Shown here piece by piece: positions 9,211-17,605 of a stretch of 64,000 nucleotides of DNA; the stretch's first letter is position 1; every line of letters begins with the position of its first letter. This DNA is from Alphaproteobacteria bacterium (GTDB taxonomy: Bacteria; Pseudomonadota; Alphaproteobacteria; Micropepsales; Micropepsaceae). The position numbers and the translations under genes are program-made. The stretch covers positions 62,001 to 126,000 of the forward strand of contig WGMH01000006.1 of assembly GCA_016125165.1 (NCBI GenBank), read 5' to 3'. The notes under the pieces are model-generated. The model was not told the DNA's origin. It saw only the letters and a program-made list of their open reading frames with translations, and made no database searches.

Positions 9211-10689
9211 TCAGGCGACTTCGGCCAGAAGCGACAGCTGGCCGCTCTGGCCGCCGTTCATGTCGGTGAGCGAGATCGGGTAGGACCCGGAGAAACAGGC
9301 ATCGCAGAATTGCGGCGAAGCATTGTTGCGTTTCGGTTCGCCCACCGCGCGATAAAGTCCGTCCATCGATACAAAGGCTAGACTGTCCGCACCAATGAAG
9401 CGGCGCATTTCCTCGGTGGTCATGCGATGAGCGAGCAGTTCTTCGGTGTTCGGCGTATCGACGCCATAGAAGCAGGAGTTGGTGGTGGGCGGGCTGGCAA
9501 TGCGCATATGCACTTCGCTTGCGCCGGCATCGCGCACCATCTGCACGATCTTCTTGGAGGTGGTGCCGCGCACGATGGAATCATCCACCAGGATCACACG
9601 CCGGCCTGCGAGCAGCGCGCGATTGGGGTTGTGCTTCAACCGGACGCCCAGATGGCGCACGCTATCCGTCGGCTCGATGAAGGTGCGGCCCACATAGTGA
9701 TTTCGGATGATGCCGAGTTCAAAAGGAATGCCAGACGCGCGCGCAAAGCCAAGCGCCGCCGGAACGCCAGAATCCGGCACCGGCACAACCATGTCGGCAT
9801 CAACCGGCGATTCGTTCGCCAGTTCCGCGCCGATGCGGCCGCGCGCGTCATAGACATTGCGACCCTCTACCGTGGAATCCGGGCGGGCGAAGTAGACATA
9901 TTCGAAGATGCAGAAACGCTCAGGCTGGGGCGCGAAGGGCATATAGCTTTCAATGCCATCCCTGGTGATGACCACCATTTCGCCGGGCTTGATATCCCGC
10001 ACGAAACGCGCACCGATGATGTCGAGTGCGCAGGTTTCCGAGGCCAGAATTGAGGCACCTTCGAGCTCACCCAGAACCAGCGGGCGTACGCCCCATGGAT
10101 CACGCACGCCAATCAGTTTCTTGGAGGTGAGCGCCACCAGCGAATAGGCGCCTTCCACCTGCTTCAGCGCATCGATCAGGCGCTCCACGACGGGACCGTA
10201 TTTGCTCTGCGCCACAAGATGCAGGATCGCTTCGGTATCCGAGGTGGACTGGAAAATCGCTCCCTCGCGCACCAGACGGGTGCGCAGGTGCCGCGCATTG
10301 GTGAGATTGCCGTTGTGGGCCAGCGCCAGACCACCACCCGCCAGATCGGCGAACATGGGCTGAATATTGCGGGCCATTGAACCGCCCGTGGTCGAATAGC
10401 GGTTGTGGCCGACGGCGCAGGAGCCTTTCAGCTTCTTGGTATGGCCGCCCTTCTCGCCGAAGGCTTCACTGACGAGGCCGGAATGACGTTCGGCGATAAA
10501 CTGCGTACCATCGTAGGTGACGATGCCAGCGGCTTCCTGGCCCCGATGCTGGAGCGCATGCAGGCCCAGCGCGGTCAGCGCGCCCGCATCCTCGCGGTCG
10601 AAAATGCCGAACACGCCGCATTCCTCATGGAACGCGTCGTCGAATGGCAACTTGTCTTCGAATTCCGTGTCCGCCGTCAGGCCGGTCAT
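9211..10689 (-). CDS. purF: Amidophosphoribosyltransferase PurF, Fe-S cluster type
   Basis: Commits PRPP to purine synthesis by transferring glutamine ammonia. 492 residues. The N-terminal nucleophile follows a 23-residue propeptide: HEEC24GVFG. The glutaminase half has HALQHRGQEAAG and SDTE; the PRTase half has VILVDDSIVRGTT. Cysteines in CIFEYVYFARPDS, NSCFYGVD and CDACFSGSYP match the four ligands of the [4Fe-4S] cluster in the Bacillus-type enzyme, so it is probably oxygen-sensitive and matured by propeptide cleavage. Its ATG overlaps the cvpA stop (ATGA), the usual cvpA-purF coupling. Confidence 0.96.
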   Translation of the reverse strand: MTGLTADTEFEDKLPFDDAFHEECGVFGIFDREDAGALTALGLHALQHRGQEAAGIVTYDGTQFIAERHSGLVSEAFGEKGGHTKKLKGSCAVGHNRYSTTGGSMARNIQPMFADLAGGGLALAHNGNLTNARHLRTRLVREGAIFQSTSDTEAILHLVAQSKYGPVVERLIDALKQVEGAYSLVALTSKKLIGVRDPWGVRPLVLGELEGASILASETCALDIIGARFVRDIKPGEMVVITRDGIESYMPFAPQPERFCIFEYVYFARPDSTVEGRNVYDARGRIGAELANESPVDADMVVPVPDSGVPAALGFARASGIPFELGIIRNHYVGRTFIEPTDSVRHLGVRLKHNPNRALLAGRRVILVDDSIVRGTTSKKIVQMVRDAGASEVHMRIASPPTTNSCFYGVDTPNTEELLAHRMTTEEMRRFIGADSLAFVSMDGLYRAVGEPKRNNASPQFCDACFSGSYPISLTDMNGGQSGQLSLLAEVA

Positions 10690-11411
10690 GGCTCGCCGGT
10701 ACCGCCGTTCCCTGTCGCCTCGATAAGCTTGTCTAGCGCCTGACGGTCGCTGGCGCCATAGGTTTTCTTCGGCGGCACGGAAGGTTTGCGGTCGGCGTCT
10801 GCCTTGACGGCAGGGGCCTCAGAACTGGCTGTTTTGACGTGTCTATCGGGGTTTGCGCGCGGAACTGGCGCGGTGGCAACGCCCACCGGATCGTCGGTTT
10901 CGGTCTCGGCGATTGCGGTGGATTGCCGCTGATCGGGAACAAGCGATACCAGCACATCCGCCGAACTCTGAATCAGCGGCAGAAGGTGCGCATCCGTCAC
11001 CCATTCCGGCTGGCGGGGAATCGGAACCGCCATGGAGAAAATCAGGTAGGCGAAGCCGACAACCGCGAGGCCACGGATCACGCCGAACGCAGCACCAAGC
11101 GAGCGGTCAAGCGCACTGATGGCCGAACGGCTGACGTTCTGTGCCATGCGGTGGCTGATGTAGGAGAGCGGCACGAGTACCAGCAGGAAGATGCCCGCAT
11201 AACCCAGCGCAAACGCCACGAAGGGTGAGAACATTCCCCGAAAGACGGTGGCCGCAGCCGGACCGAAATAGAGCGTGGCGAATGCCGCCGCTGCCCAGGA
11301 GAAGATCGAAAGCGTCTCGCTGACGAAGCCGCGATAGACCGCAAACGCCGCCGACGCGATGATGATCGCAACGACCACAAGGTCGAGAAATTCAATACTG
11401 AAGCCGGACAT
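10686..11411 (-). CDS. cvpA: CvpA family membrane protein
   Basis: Inner-membrane protein of 241 residues with four predicted helices in the first ~165 residues (LDLVVVAIIIASAAFAVYRGF, WAAAAFATLYFG, VAFALGYAGIFLLVLVPL, VIRGLAVVGFAYLIFSM), then a polar C-terminal tail. CvpA is linked to colicin V production and envelope stress; its biochemical role is unsettled. I take the start at 11411 (MSGFSIEF) rather than the longer frame to 11534, because homologues begin at this hydrophobic segment. It overlaps purF by four bases and starts seven bases after the radA stop. Confidence 0.9.
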   Translation of the reverse strand: MSGFSIEFLDLVVVAIIIASAAFAVYRGFVSETLSIFSWAAAAFATLYFGPAAATVFRGMFSPFVAFALGYAGIFLLVLVPLSYISHRMAQNVSRSAISALDRSLGAAFGVIRGLAVVGFAYLIFSMAVPIPRQPEWVTDAHLLPLIQSSADVLVSLVPDQRQSTAIAETETDDPVGVATAPVPRANPDRHVKTASSEAPAVKADADRKPSVPPKKTYGASDRQALDKLIEATGNGGTGEP

Positions 11412-11418
11412 CCGTTTT

Positions 11419-12822
11419 CTACTCTGCCCTTCCCGCGCGACGCGCCCGCGGGGCCCCTGAACCTGCGCTTGCCGCAAATCCCACCAGATGGGCGACATCG
11501 CCGATCTGGCGCATCGCGAGACCTTCCGGTGCACCCACCGTTCCCACGGGAACCGCGGCAGTCGAAAAGCCCAGCTTTGCGGCCTCTTTGAGCCTCAGTT
11601 CGGCCTGCGGCGCCGGCCGGACATCACCCGAGAGGCTGAATTCGCCAAACAATACGCAATCTCTGGGTAACGGCTGATTGGTAAACGAAGAGATAAGAGC
11701 CGCCGCCGCCGCCAGATCCGCGGCCGGTTCGGCCACTTTCAAGCCCCCCGCTACGTTCAGATAAACATCATGGGCCCCGATCTGGAGCCCGGCCCGCGCC
11801 TCCAGGACCGCCAGAATCATCGCGAGCCGCCCCGAATCCCAACCGACGACCGCCCGGCGGGGCGTTCCGTAGCCCGCCGGAGCGACAAGTGCCTGAATTT
11901 CCACCAAAACGGGGCGCGTGCCCTCGATCCCGGCGAACACGGCCGCACCGGGGGCATCGCCCGTGCGGTCCCCCAGAAATAGGGCCGAGGGATTGGCGAC
12001 TTCGGCGAGGCCCTGCCCCGTCATCTCGAACACGCCGATCTCGTCGGTGGCGCCGAAGCGATTCTTCACCGAACGCAGCACGCGGAAATGGTGGCCGCGC
12101 TCGCCTTCGAAATAGAGCACCGCATCGACGAGATGCTCGACCGCCTTCGGGCCCGCGATCTGACCATCTTTCGTCACGTGGCCGACCAGCAGCACCGCCG
12201 CACCCGACGCCTTCGCATAGCGCACGAGATCAAACGACGCGGTACGTACCTGCGCCACGGTGCCGGGCGCGGCGTCGAGCGCGCCCGTCCAGATGGTTTG
12301 AATGGAATCGATGGCAAGGATGCCGGGCGGGGGCGCGGATTCCAGCGTGGCGAGAATGTCTTCCACGCATGTTGCCGCGCCGAGCGATACCGGCGCACCG
12401 GAAAGCCCCATGCGCGACGCGCGCAGGCGCACCTGCCCCATCGCTTCTTCGCCGGAGATATAGACGGCGTTTCCGCCCTTGTTCGCATAGGCCGCGAGCG
12501 CCTGAAGGATCAGCGTGGACTTGCCGACACCCGGATCGCCACCGATCAGAAGCGCCGAACCCGGCACGAGGCCGCCACCACAAACGCGGTCGAACTCGGC
12601 GATGCCGGTTGGGCGGCGCGGCGGCGCATCTTCGGATGTCTTCAGATCTTCGAGCGCGAAGGGCCGCCCGCGCGTGATCTTGCGCGCGCCGCCGCCGGCA
12701 GGAATGCGCGCGGCTTCTTCGACGATGGTGTTCCAGCCACCGCAGGCATCGCACTTGCCAGACCATTTGGCATGCACGGCACCACAGGACTGGCAGGCGA
12801 AGGAGACGGACGGTTTGGCCAT
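11419..12822 (-). CDS. radA: DNA repair protein RadA
   Basis: RecA-related branch-migration helicase that processes recombination intermediates. 467 residues. An N-terminal C4 zinc finger (CQSCG...CDACGGW), Walker A GGDPGVGKST, the RadA-specific KNRFGATDEIGVFEM motif, and a Lon-protease-like C-domain (KVAEPAADLAAAAALISS and GEFSLSGDVRPAPQ) are all present in order. The extreme C-terminus is Arg/Ala-rich and variable. It lies between mlaF (upstream on the same strand) and cvpA, a frequent alphaproteobacterial order. Confidence 0.97.
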   Translation of the reverse strand: MAKPSVSFACQSCGAVHAKWSGKCDACGGWNTIVEEAARIPAGGGARKITRGRPFALEDLKTSEDAPPRRPTGIAEFDRVCGGGLVPGSALLIGGDPGVGKSTLILQALAAYANKGGNAVYISGEEAMGQVRLRASRMGLSGAPVSLGAATCVEDILATLESAPPPGILAIDSIQTIWTGALDAAPGTVAQVRTASFDLVRYAKASGAAVLLVGHVTKDGQIAGPKAVEHLVDAVLYFEGERGHHFRVLRSVKNRFGATDEIGVFEMTGQGLAEVANPSALFLGDRTGDAPGAAVFAGIEGTRPVLVEIQALVAPAGYGTPRRAVVGWDSGRLAMILAVLEARAGLQIGAHDVYLNVAGGLKVAEPAADLAAAAALISSFTNQPLPRDCVLFGEFSLSGDVRPAPQAELRLKEAAKLGFSTAAVPVGTVGAPEGLAMRQIGDVAHLVGFAASAGSGAPRARRAGRAE

Positions 12823-12868
12823 GATTCGATCATAGCATGGGGGTCAAGCTGTACCGGTACAGATGCCG

Positions 12869-13645
12869 CTAACCGCGAACTTCCATCTTGATCGGGCCTT
12901 CTGCGCGGCCGTGAATGAATTGATCGACGTAAGGGTTGCCGCAATTGTCGATCTCCGCGGTGGGGCCGTCCCAGATGATCTTGCCCTTGTAGATCATCGC
13001 GATGCGGTCGGAGATTTTGCGTGCGCTGGCCATGTCGTGCGTGATGGAAAGCGCGGTCACGCCGATGGCCTTCACGGTATCGACGATCAGATCGTTGATG
13101 ACATCGGCCATGATCGGGTCGAGGCCCGTTGTGGGTTCATCGAAGAAAATGATCTCCGGTTCCGCGGCGATGGCGCGGGCAAGACCAACGCGCTTCTGCA
13201 TGCCGCCGGAAAGCTCGGCGGGCGAAAGATTGGCGACTTCCTCGCCGAGCCCGACCTTGGCCAGCTTTTCGATGGCGATCTGCTTGGCTTTCGCGCGCCG
13301 CATCCCGTGGCCCTGAATGAGACCGAAGGCGACGTTTTCCCAAACCGTGAGACTGTCGAACAGCGCGGCGTTCTGGAACAGCATGCCGAACTTGCGCAGG
13401 TATCGCTCGCGCGCACGGCCCGAAAGGCGCGTGACATTTTGACCATCGACATAGATTTCGCCCGCATCGGGACGAATGATGCCGAGGACCGACTTGATCA
13501 TCACCGATTTGCCGGTGCCCGAGCCACCGATCACCACCAGCGATTTACCCGCATCCAGCGAAAGATCGATGCCGTCGAGCACGACTTTGCTGCCAAAGCT
13601 CTTCTTCACGCCGCGCAATTCGAGTTTCGGTGGGCCCATCGCCAT
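12869..13645 (-). CDS. mlaF: ABC transporter ATPase, MlaF-like (phospholipid trafficking)
   Basis: Cytoplasmic ATPase of the Mla-type transporter that moves phospholipids between inner and outer membranes. About 258 residues: Walker A GGSGTGKSV, Q-loop MLFQNAALFDSLTVWENVAF, signature LSGGMQKRVGLARA, Walker B IIFFDEPTTGLDP, H-loop ITHDM. The ELSGGMQKR signature is typical of the MlaF/Ttg2A group. ATG 13645 is chosen; an in-frame TTG overlapping the mlaE stop (TTGA, 13651-13654) is an alternative coupled start. mlaE precedes it; no mlaD is adjacent. Confidence 0.9.
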   Translation of the reverse strand: MAMGPPKLELRGVKKSFGSKVVLDGIDLSLDAGKSLVVIGGSGTGKSVMIKSVLGIIRPDAGEIYVDGQNVTRLSGRARERYLRKFGMLFQNAALFDSLTVWENVAFGLIQGHGMRRAKAKQIAIEKLAKVGLGEEVANLSPAELSGGMQKRVGLARAIAAEPEIIFFDEPTTGLDPIMADVINDLIVDTVKAIGVTALSITHDMASARKISDRIAMIYKGKIIWDGPTAEIDNCGNPYVDQFIHGRAEGPIKMEVRG

Positions 13646-13650
13646 GACGA

Positions 13651-14424
13651 TCAATCCGAAAACAGGACGTTGGTGAGAATGAAATTCGCCGCCAGGATGA
13701 GAATGGACGACGAAACCACGGCGCTTGTTGTGGCTGTGCCCACGCCGCGCGCACCGCCGCGCGAATGAAAGCCATTGTAACAGCCAAGCAATGCGATGAT
13801 GAATCCGAAAACCGCCGCCTTGATGAGGCCGGAGGTGACGTCGGAATATTTCAGCGAATCCATCGTGTTTTTCAGATAGACCGAACCGTTGAAGCCGAGG
13901 CTGTGCGTGGAGGCGACATAGCCGCCGAAGATGCCAATGGAGTCGGCAATCGCCACAAGGATTGGCATGGCGATCACAGCAGCCACGAGGCGCGGCACCA
14001 CCAGATATTTGATCGGGTTGGTGGACAGCGTCGTCAGTGCATCAATCTGCTCGGTCACGCGCATGGTGCCGATTTCCGCCGCGATGGCCGCCGCCACGCG
14101 GCCTGCCACCATCAGGCCCGCGATCACGGGGCCGAGTTCACGGGTGATACCGACCAGAACCACTGCCGGCACAAAGGCTTCGGCACCATAGCGGCTGGCG
14201 CCGATATAGATCTGCAGCGCCAGAACGCCCCCGGTGAAGAACGCGGTGAGGCCCACAACCGGCAGCGAAAAATAGCCGATGCGCATGAGCTGTTGCGCCA
14301 GAAGCGCCCAATAGAATGGCGGACGCACCACGCCCGAAATTGCGGACCAGGTGAAAGTCGCCAGACGGCCGATCTGCGCAAAGAAATCGATCGTGGCCCT
14401 GCCGATGAAGGCAAAGAAATTCAT
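13651..14424 (-). CDS. mlaE: MlaE family ABC permease
   Basis: Inner-membrane permease partner of the following ATPase gene. 257 residues with five to six hydrophobic segments. The family core is GGVLALQIYIGASRYGAEAFVPAVVLVGITRELGPVIAGLMVAGRVAAAIAAEIGTMRVTEQIDAL, of which the ELGPV, AGR and EIGTM-EQIDAL elements are diagnostic. The start overlaps the alr stop (ATGA at 14421-14424). It would act with an MCE-domain protein (MlaD) that is not in this window. Confidence 0.92.
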   Translation of the reverse strand: MNFFAFIGRATIDFFAQIGRLATFTWSAISGVVRPPFYWALLAQQLMRIGYFSLPVVGLTAFFTGGVLALQIYIGASRYGAEAFVPAVVLVGITRELGPVIAGLMVAGRVAAAIAAEIGTMRVTEQIDALTTLSTNPIKYLVVPRLVAAVIAMPILVAIADSIGIFGGYVASTHSLGFNGSVYLKNTMDSLKYSDVTSGLIKAAVFGFIIALLGCYNGFHSRGGARGVGTATTSAVVSSSILILAANFILTNVLFSD

Positions 14425-15533
14425 GCAACAGCCCCATCCACATAACGGCGCGGAACACGCGGGCCTACGGCCACGAGCGCCTCATAGTTCACAGTGTTCG
14501 ATGCTGCTGCAAACGATTCCAGACTGATCGTTTCGCCGAAAAACTCTGCCTCGGCACCCGCCTTCGCGACACCGGGCGGCACATCGCTGACATCGATGGT
14601 GACCAGATCCATGGATACGCGCCCGACGATCGGCGCCCGTGCGCCGCCAATCGCCACTGCCCCACGCCCGCCGATGGATCGCATGAGGCCATCGGCATAG
14701 CCCAACGCCAGCGTTGCCAGCGTCGCGGGCGCGGCAAACCGGTGTGTGGCTCCGTATCCAACGCTCTCACCGCTGTCAACGCGATGCACCTGAAGCACGC
14801 GCGCGGTGAGCGACGCCACCACATGAAATGGATTGGAATGCGGCGTCTGCGGATTGCCGCCATAGAGACCGATTCCGGTGCGCACCAGATCGAAGGTGTA
14901 GGCCTTGTTCAGCATCGTGCCGCCCGTGGCCGCAAGGCTCGCGGGCGCGGGCGGCAACATGGCAAGCGCCGCGCGGAAGCGATCCAGCTGCGCATGATTG
15001 GCCGCGGCTTCGCGATCATCCGCGCAAGCCAGATGCCCCACGATCAGAACGAGGCGCAATCCCGAAAGGCGGGACTTGGCTTCGGCGGCCAATGTTGAAA
15101 GTTCATAAGCCGGCAAGCCCAGCCGGTTCATGCCCACATCGACCTGGATGGCTGCATCATAGGTGGTGTTCGCCGCGCGCGCGGCGGCGGACCACAAGGC
15201 AATCTCTTCGAGCGAATTCAGAACCGGCGTGAGCCGGTTGGCAGCCAGCACGGGGATGGTCTGCGGGCACACCCCATCCAGCACGAAGATGCGCGCCTCG
15301 GGCGACAGCGAACGCAGCGCTACCCCTTCGCTGACGCGCGCTACAAAGAATGTGTCGCAACCGGCCGCCGTAAGCACGCGCGCAACCGGGGCCATGCCCA
15401 GGCCATAGCCATCGGCCTTCACGACGCCAGCAACGGCGGCGGGCCCCGCCAGCCTTTGGCAGAGGCGATAATTGGCGGCGATCGCGCCCAGCCGCACAGT
15501 CAGGCGCGCCAGATCGTAAATGGGGTGGCTCAT
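14421..15533 (-). CDS. alr: Alanine racemase
   Basis: PLP enzyme interconverting L- and D-alanine for peptidoglycan. 370 residues from ATG 15533. PLP lysine in VVKADGYGLG (Lys39), VGMNRLG strand, catalytic tyrosine segment ESVGYGATHRF, and the late RVSMDLVTIDVSD motif. The frame could open at 15572, but the added residues do not resemble the family. It heads the alr-mlaE-mlaF-radA-cvpA-purF series, with the mlaE start overlapping its stop. Confidence 0.95.
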   Translation of the reverse strand: MSHPIYDLARLTVRLGAIAANYRLCQRLAGPAAVAGVVKADGYGLGMAPVARVLTAAGCDTFFVARVSEGVALRSLSPEARIFVLDGVCPQTIPVLAANRLTPVLNSLEEIALWSAAARAANTTYDAAIQVDVGMNRLGLPAYELSTLAAEAKSRLSGLRLVLIVGHLACADDREAAANHAQLDRFRAALAMLPPAPASLAATGGTMLNKAYTFDLVRTGIGLYGGNPQTPHSNPFHVVASLTARVLQVHRVDSGESVGYGATHRFAAPATLATLALGYADGLMRSIGGRGAVAIGGARAPIVGRVSMDLVTIDVSDVPPGVAKAGAEAEFFGETISLESFAAASNTVNYEALVAVGPRVPRRYVDGAVA

Positions 15534-15677
15534 CTCAGGTCCGACAATGCCGGGAGTGGAACCCGGCGTCAAAGCGGTGTTTTCAGCCCCTTTGTGTGGA
15601 CCGAAAAGGGCCAGAGCAAGGCGTCACCGCCCGTGGATTTACCAAATATCCAAAAGATTGCGCGCGCCTGCTTGCCT

Positions 15678-15697
15678 GTCCCGTTTTGAAACGGGAC
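15678..15697. promoter_or_regulatory. 20-bp palindrome upstream of a lipoprotein gene
   Basis: GTCCCGTTT and AAACGGGAC flank a TG centre, 29 bases before the ATG at 15727. It also lies 145 bases upstream of alr on the other strand. The size and position suit a dimeric repressor operator, although a hairpin in the leader RNA is equally possible. No regulator gene is adjacent to assign to it. Confidence 0.35.
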
Positions 15698-15726
15698 GCT
15701 TGCCGGTTGTAGGTGTGGAGCCGGGT

Positions 15727-16206
15727 ATGCGCAAATTCCTGATAGGGGCCGGACTGGTGCTGGCCACAACCAGCCTTGGTGGCTGCGACTTCGAACAGAA
15801 GGCTCCCGCGCCGCAGGTGGCGCAACAGCCTTGCGAATGCAAACAGGAAGTGGCGGCCCTCGAAGAACGGCTGACGCGCCTTTCGATCAATGACTCCGAG
15901 GACCGGCATGTGCGCCGCCATGTGCGCCAGCGCACCGTGCGCCATCACGCCCACAGCGCCGAGGAATATTTCGACGACGAATATGCGCAGGTCACGCAAT
16001 CAAGTACCTATTCCTCGCGCGACAGCTTTCGCGAATATCGCAACGGCCCCCCGCCACCACCGCCACCGAAAGCGCAAAGCTGGACTGACGGGTATGGCCG
16101 CACCCACTACTACAACGTAGCCGTGCGTGATTCTGCGCACATGGCCGTCAACAGTGCCCAGCACAAAAAGCCCTGGTGGCGTTACGACGAAGACTGCGAC
16201 AAGTAA
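15727..16206 (+). CDS. Predicted lipoprotein with polyproline segment
   Basis: 159 residues. A signal peptide ends in the lipobox SLGGC (Cys near residue 20), followed by a Pro-Ala stretch and a second CEC motif. After that come an Arg/His-rich region (HVRRHVRQRTVRHH), an acidic EEYFDDEYAQ, seven consecutive prolines, and a C-terminus with a Trp pair (KPWWRYDEDC). The low-complexity charged composition suggests an envelope-exposed, partly unstructured protein. I do not recognise a family. It reads convergently with the EAL-like gene, seven bases away. Confidence 0.6.
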   Translation: MRKFLIGAGLVLATTSLGGCDFEQKAPAPQVAQQPCECKQEVAALEERLTRLSINDSEDRHVRRHVRQRTVRHHAHSAEEYFDDEYAQVTQSSTYSSRDSFREYRNGPPPPPPPKAQSWTDGYGRTHYYNVAVRDSAHMAVNSAQHKKPWWRYDEDCDK

Positions 16207-16212
16207 GCGGCG

Positions 16213-17328
16213 CTAAATTGGCGGCGACGGTACATCCGCACCGCGTGCCCACATGCCAAGGCTAGCGCCGCCAGCGCGCGCAACCTCCCACTCGGCGATT
16301 GTCGAAATGTTGTCGATGCACAGCCGCGCGCGCTGATCGGCACAGGCGCGCATGACGCGTTCGATTTCCTCGCGGCATTTTTCCGGCGTTGGCATTTGGG
16401 GCATCTCGAGCACAAATCCGCCTGCACCCAAAAAGCCCTGATGCGCAAACAGAACATCGGTGTGTGAAAGCCGCACGAAAATGCGACCGATGAAGGGCTT
16501 CACGCACTGCACCACATCGGCCAGCCGCCACGAAGGAAGTCCCTTCGGCAGATCGGCGATCTTGAGCACCAGCAGGGAATTCTGCGCGGCACACGCGCTT
16601 CTCAGCGCTGCGCGATAGGGTTCGCGCGAACGTGACCGGGCAAGGGTTTCATAGCCCACGGTGGCCACCACAGCACCCGGCAAGCCGCTCGCGGCCCGCT
16701 CGCGCGCGAACGCCAGAGATTCTTCCAGCAGCACAAGATCGAGCGAGAGCGTTTCACCCAATGCCCGCGCCACCGCCGGATAACCATGCACGCGCACATT
16801 GTCTGCGGGAAGATAGGGCTTGCAGACAAAGGCCACCGCGCGGCGCGATTGCATGTCTTCTATCGGCGCGAACTCAAAGGCCACAGGCCTTGAAAATGCA
16901 CGCGGTACTTCGGGTGCTTCCTCGTCAGCGGTGTCACGTCTGTCGGGCTCACCCAGCTCAGCCAGCACGTGCGCGGCTTCCTCTGCATCCAGCTTGCGAA
17001 AGAGCTGGCGATTGCCATTCAGTATCTCTGTTCCGAAGAACAGTTCGAGCAGCGCAGTGTTGACAATCTGCGCGTGATCCTCCGCCGCGACATCGGAGGC
17101 GGAAACGAGATGGAATCCCGCGCCGGAAAAGTGCAGGCGGCCAGCCCCCAGAACAGGCTTTACGCAACCTTCGCAGATGATGCGCAGGCGCTCGGCATTT
17201 CCATACAGGCTCGATGCAGGGGGGAGGATGGCCTGCAGGTCGAAATGAAATACGCCCGGCACATCATCGCGCAACGCACGCGAACGCCCCGTTACGTCAT
17301 CTACCAGACCTGCATCCTTGTTCAGCAC
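16213..17328 (-). CDS. Degenerate EAL-domain-like protein
   Basis: 371 residues from GTG 17328, directly behind a full AGGAGGT ribosome site (17332-17338); the longer frame to 17442 lacks one. The C-terminal half follows the EAL fold: FEFAPIEDMQSRRAVAFVCKPYL aligns with the opening strand, but EALLRW has become VCKPYL. The ending SLGMWARGADVPSP replaces the usual QGYxxGxP. Metal-binding and catalytic acids of c-di-GMP phosphodiesterases are not recognisable, so I infer a non-catalytic binding or scaffold role. The N-terminal ~140 residues include a PAS/GAF-like segment I cannot name. Confidence 0.6.
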   Translation of the reverse strand: MLNKDAGLVDDVTGRSRALRDDVPGVFHFDLQAILPPASSLYGNAERLRIICEGCVKPVLGAGRLHFSGAGFHLVSASDVAAEDHAQIVNTALLELFFGTEILNGNRQLFRKLDAEEAAHVLAELGEPDRRDTADEEAPEVPRAFSRPVAFEFAPIEDMQSRRAVAFVCKPYLPADNVRVHGYPAVARALGETLSLDLVLLEESLAFARERAASGLPGAVVATVGYETLARSRSREPYRAALRSACAAQNSLLVLKIADLPKGLPSWRLADVVQCVKPFIGRIFVRLSHTDVLFAHQGFLGAGGFVLEMPQMPTPEKCREEIERVMRACADQRARLCIDNISTIAEWEVARAGGASLGMWARGADVPSPPI

Positions 17329-17605
17329 CGGACCTCCTGTCACAGGGCCTGTCGCATCGCACGACAGGCGCTTGCCCCATAATGCGCCGGCGCTTGCCCG
17401 TGATGTGACGCTGGAGCAATGACCGGGCTGCAAGATGCCCACGCTTCAAAGGATAATGAGCGGCGATTTATCAGCCGTTAATGCGCGCCACTTTGTGGTA
17501 ATACTTTCGACAGGGAACTCTACGCTGCGCTTATGCGAGTTCCAGCGCAACCATGGTTAGCAGCGCGTTTGCAAAACCGGACGCAATCGAAAAACACATA
17601 TGCAG

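Noticed and set aside
17514-17543. GGAACTC / GAGTTCC inverted repeat downstream of dnaB as terminator
   Set aside because: Seven-base arms with a 16-base loop and no U-tract; too weak to call.
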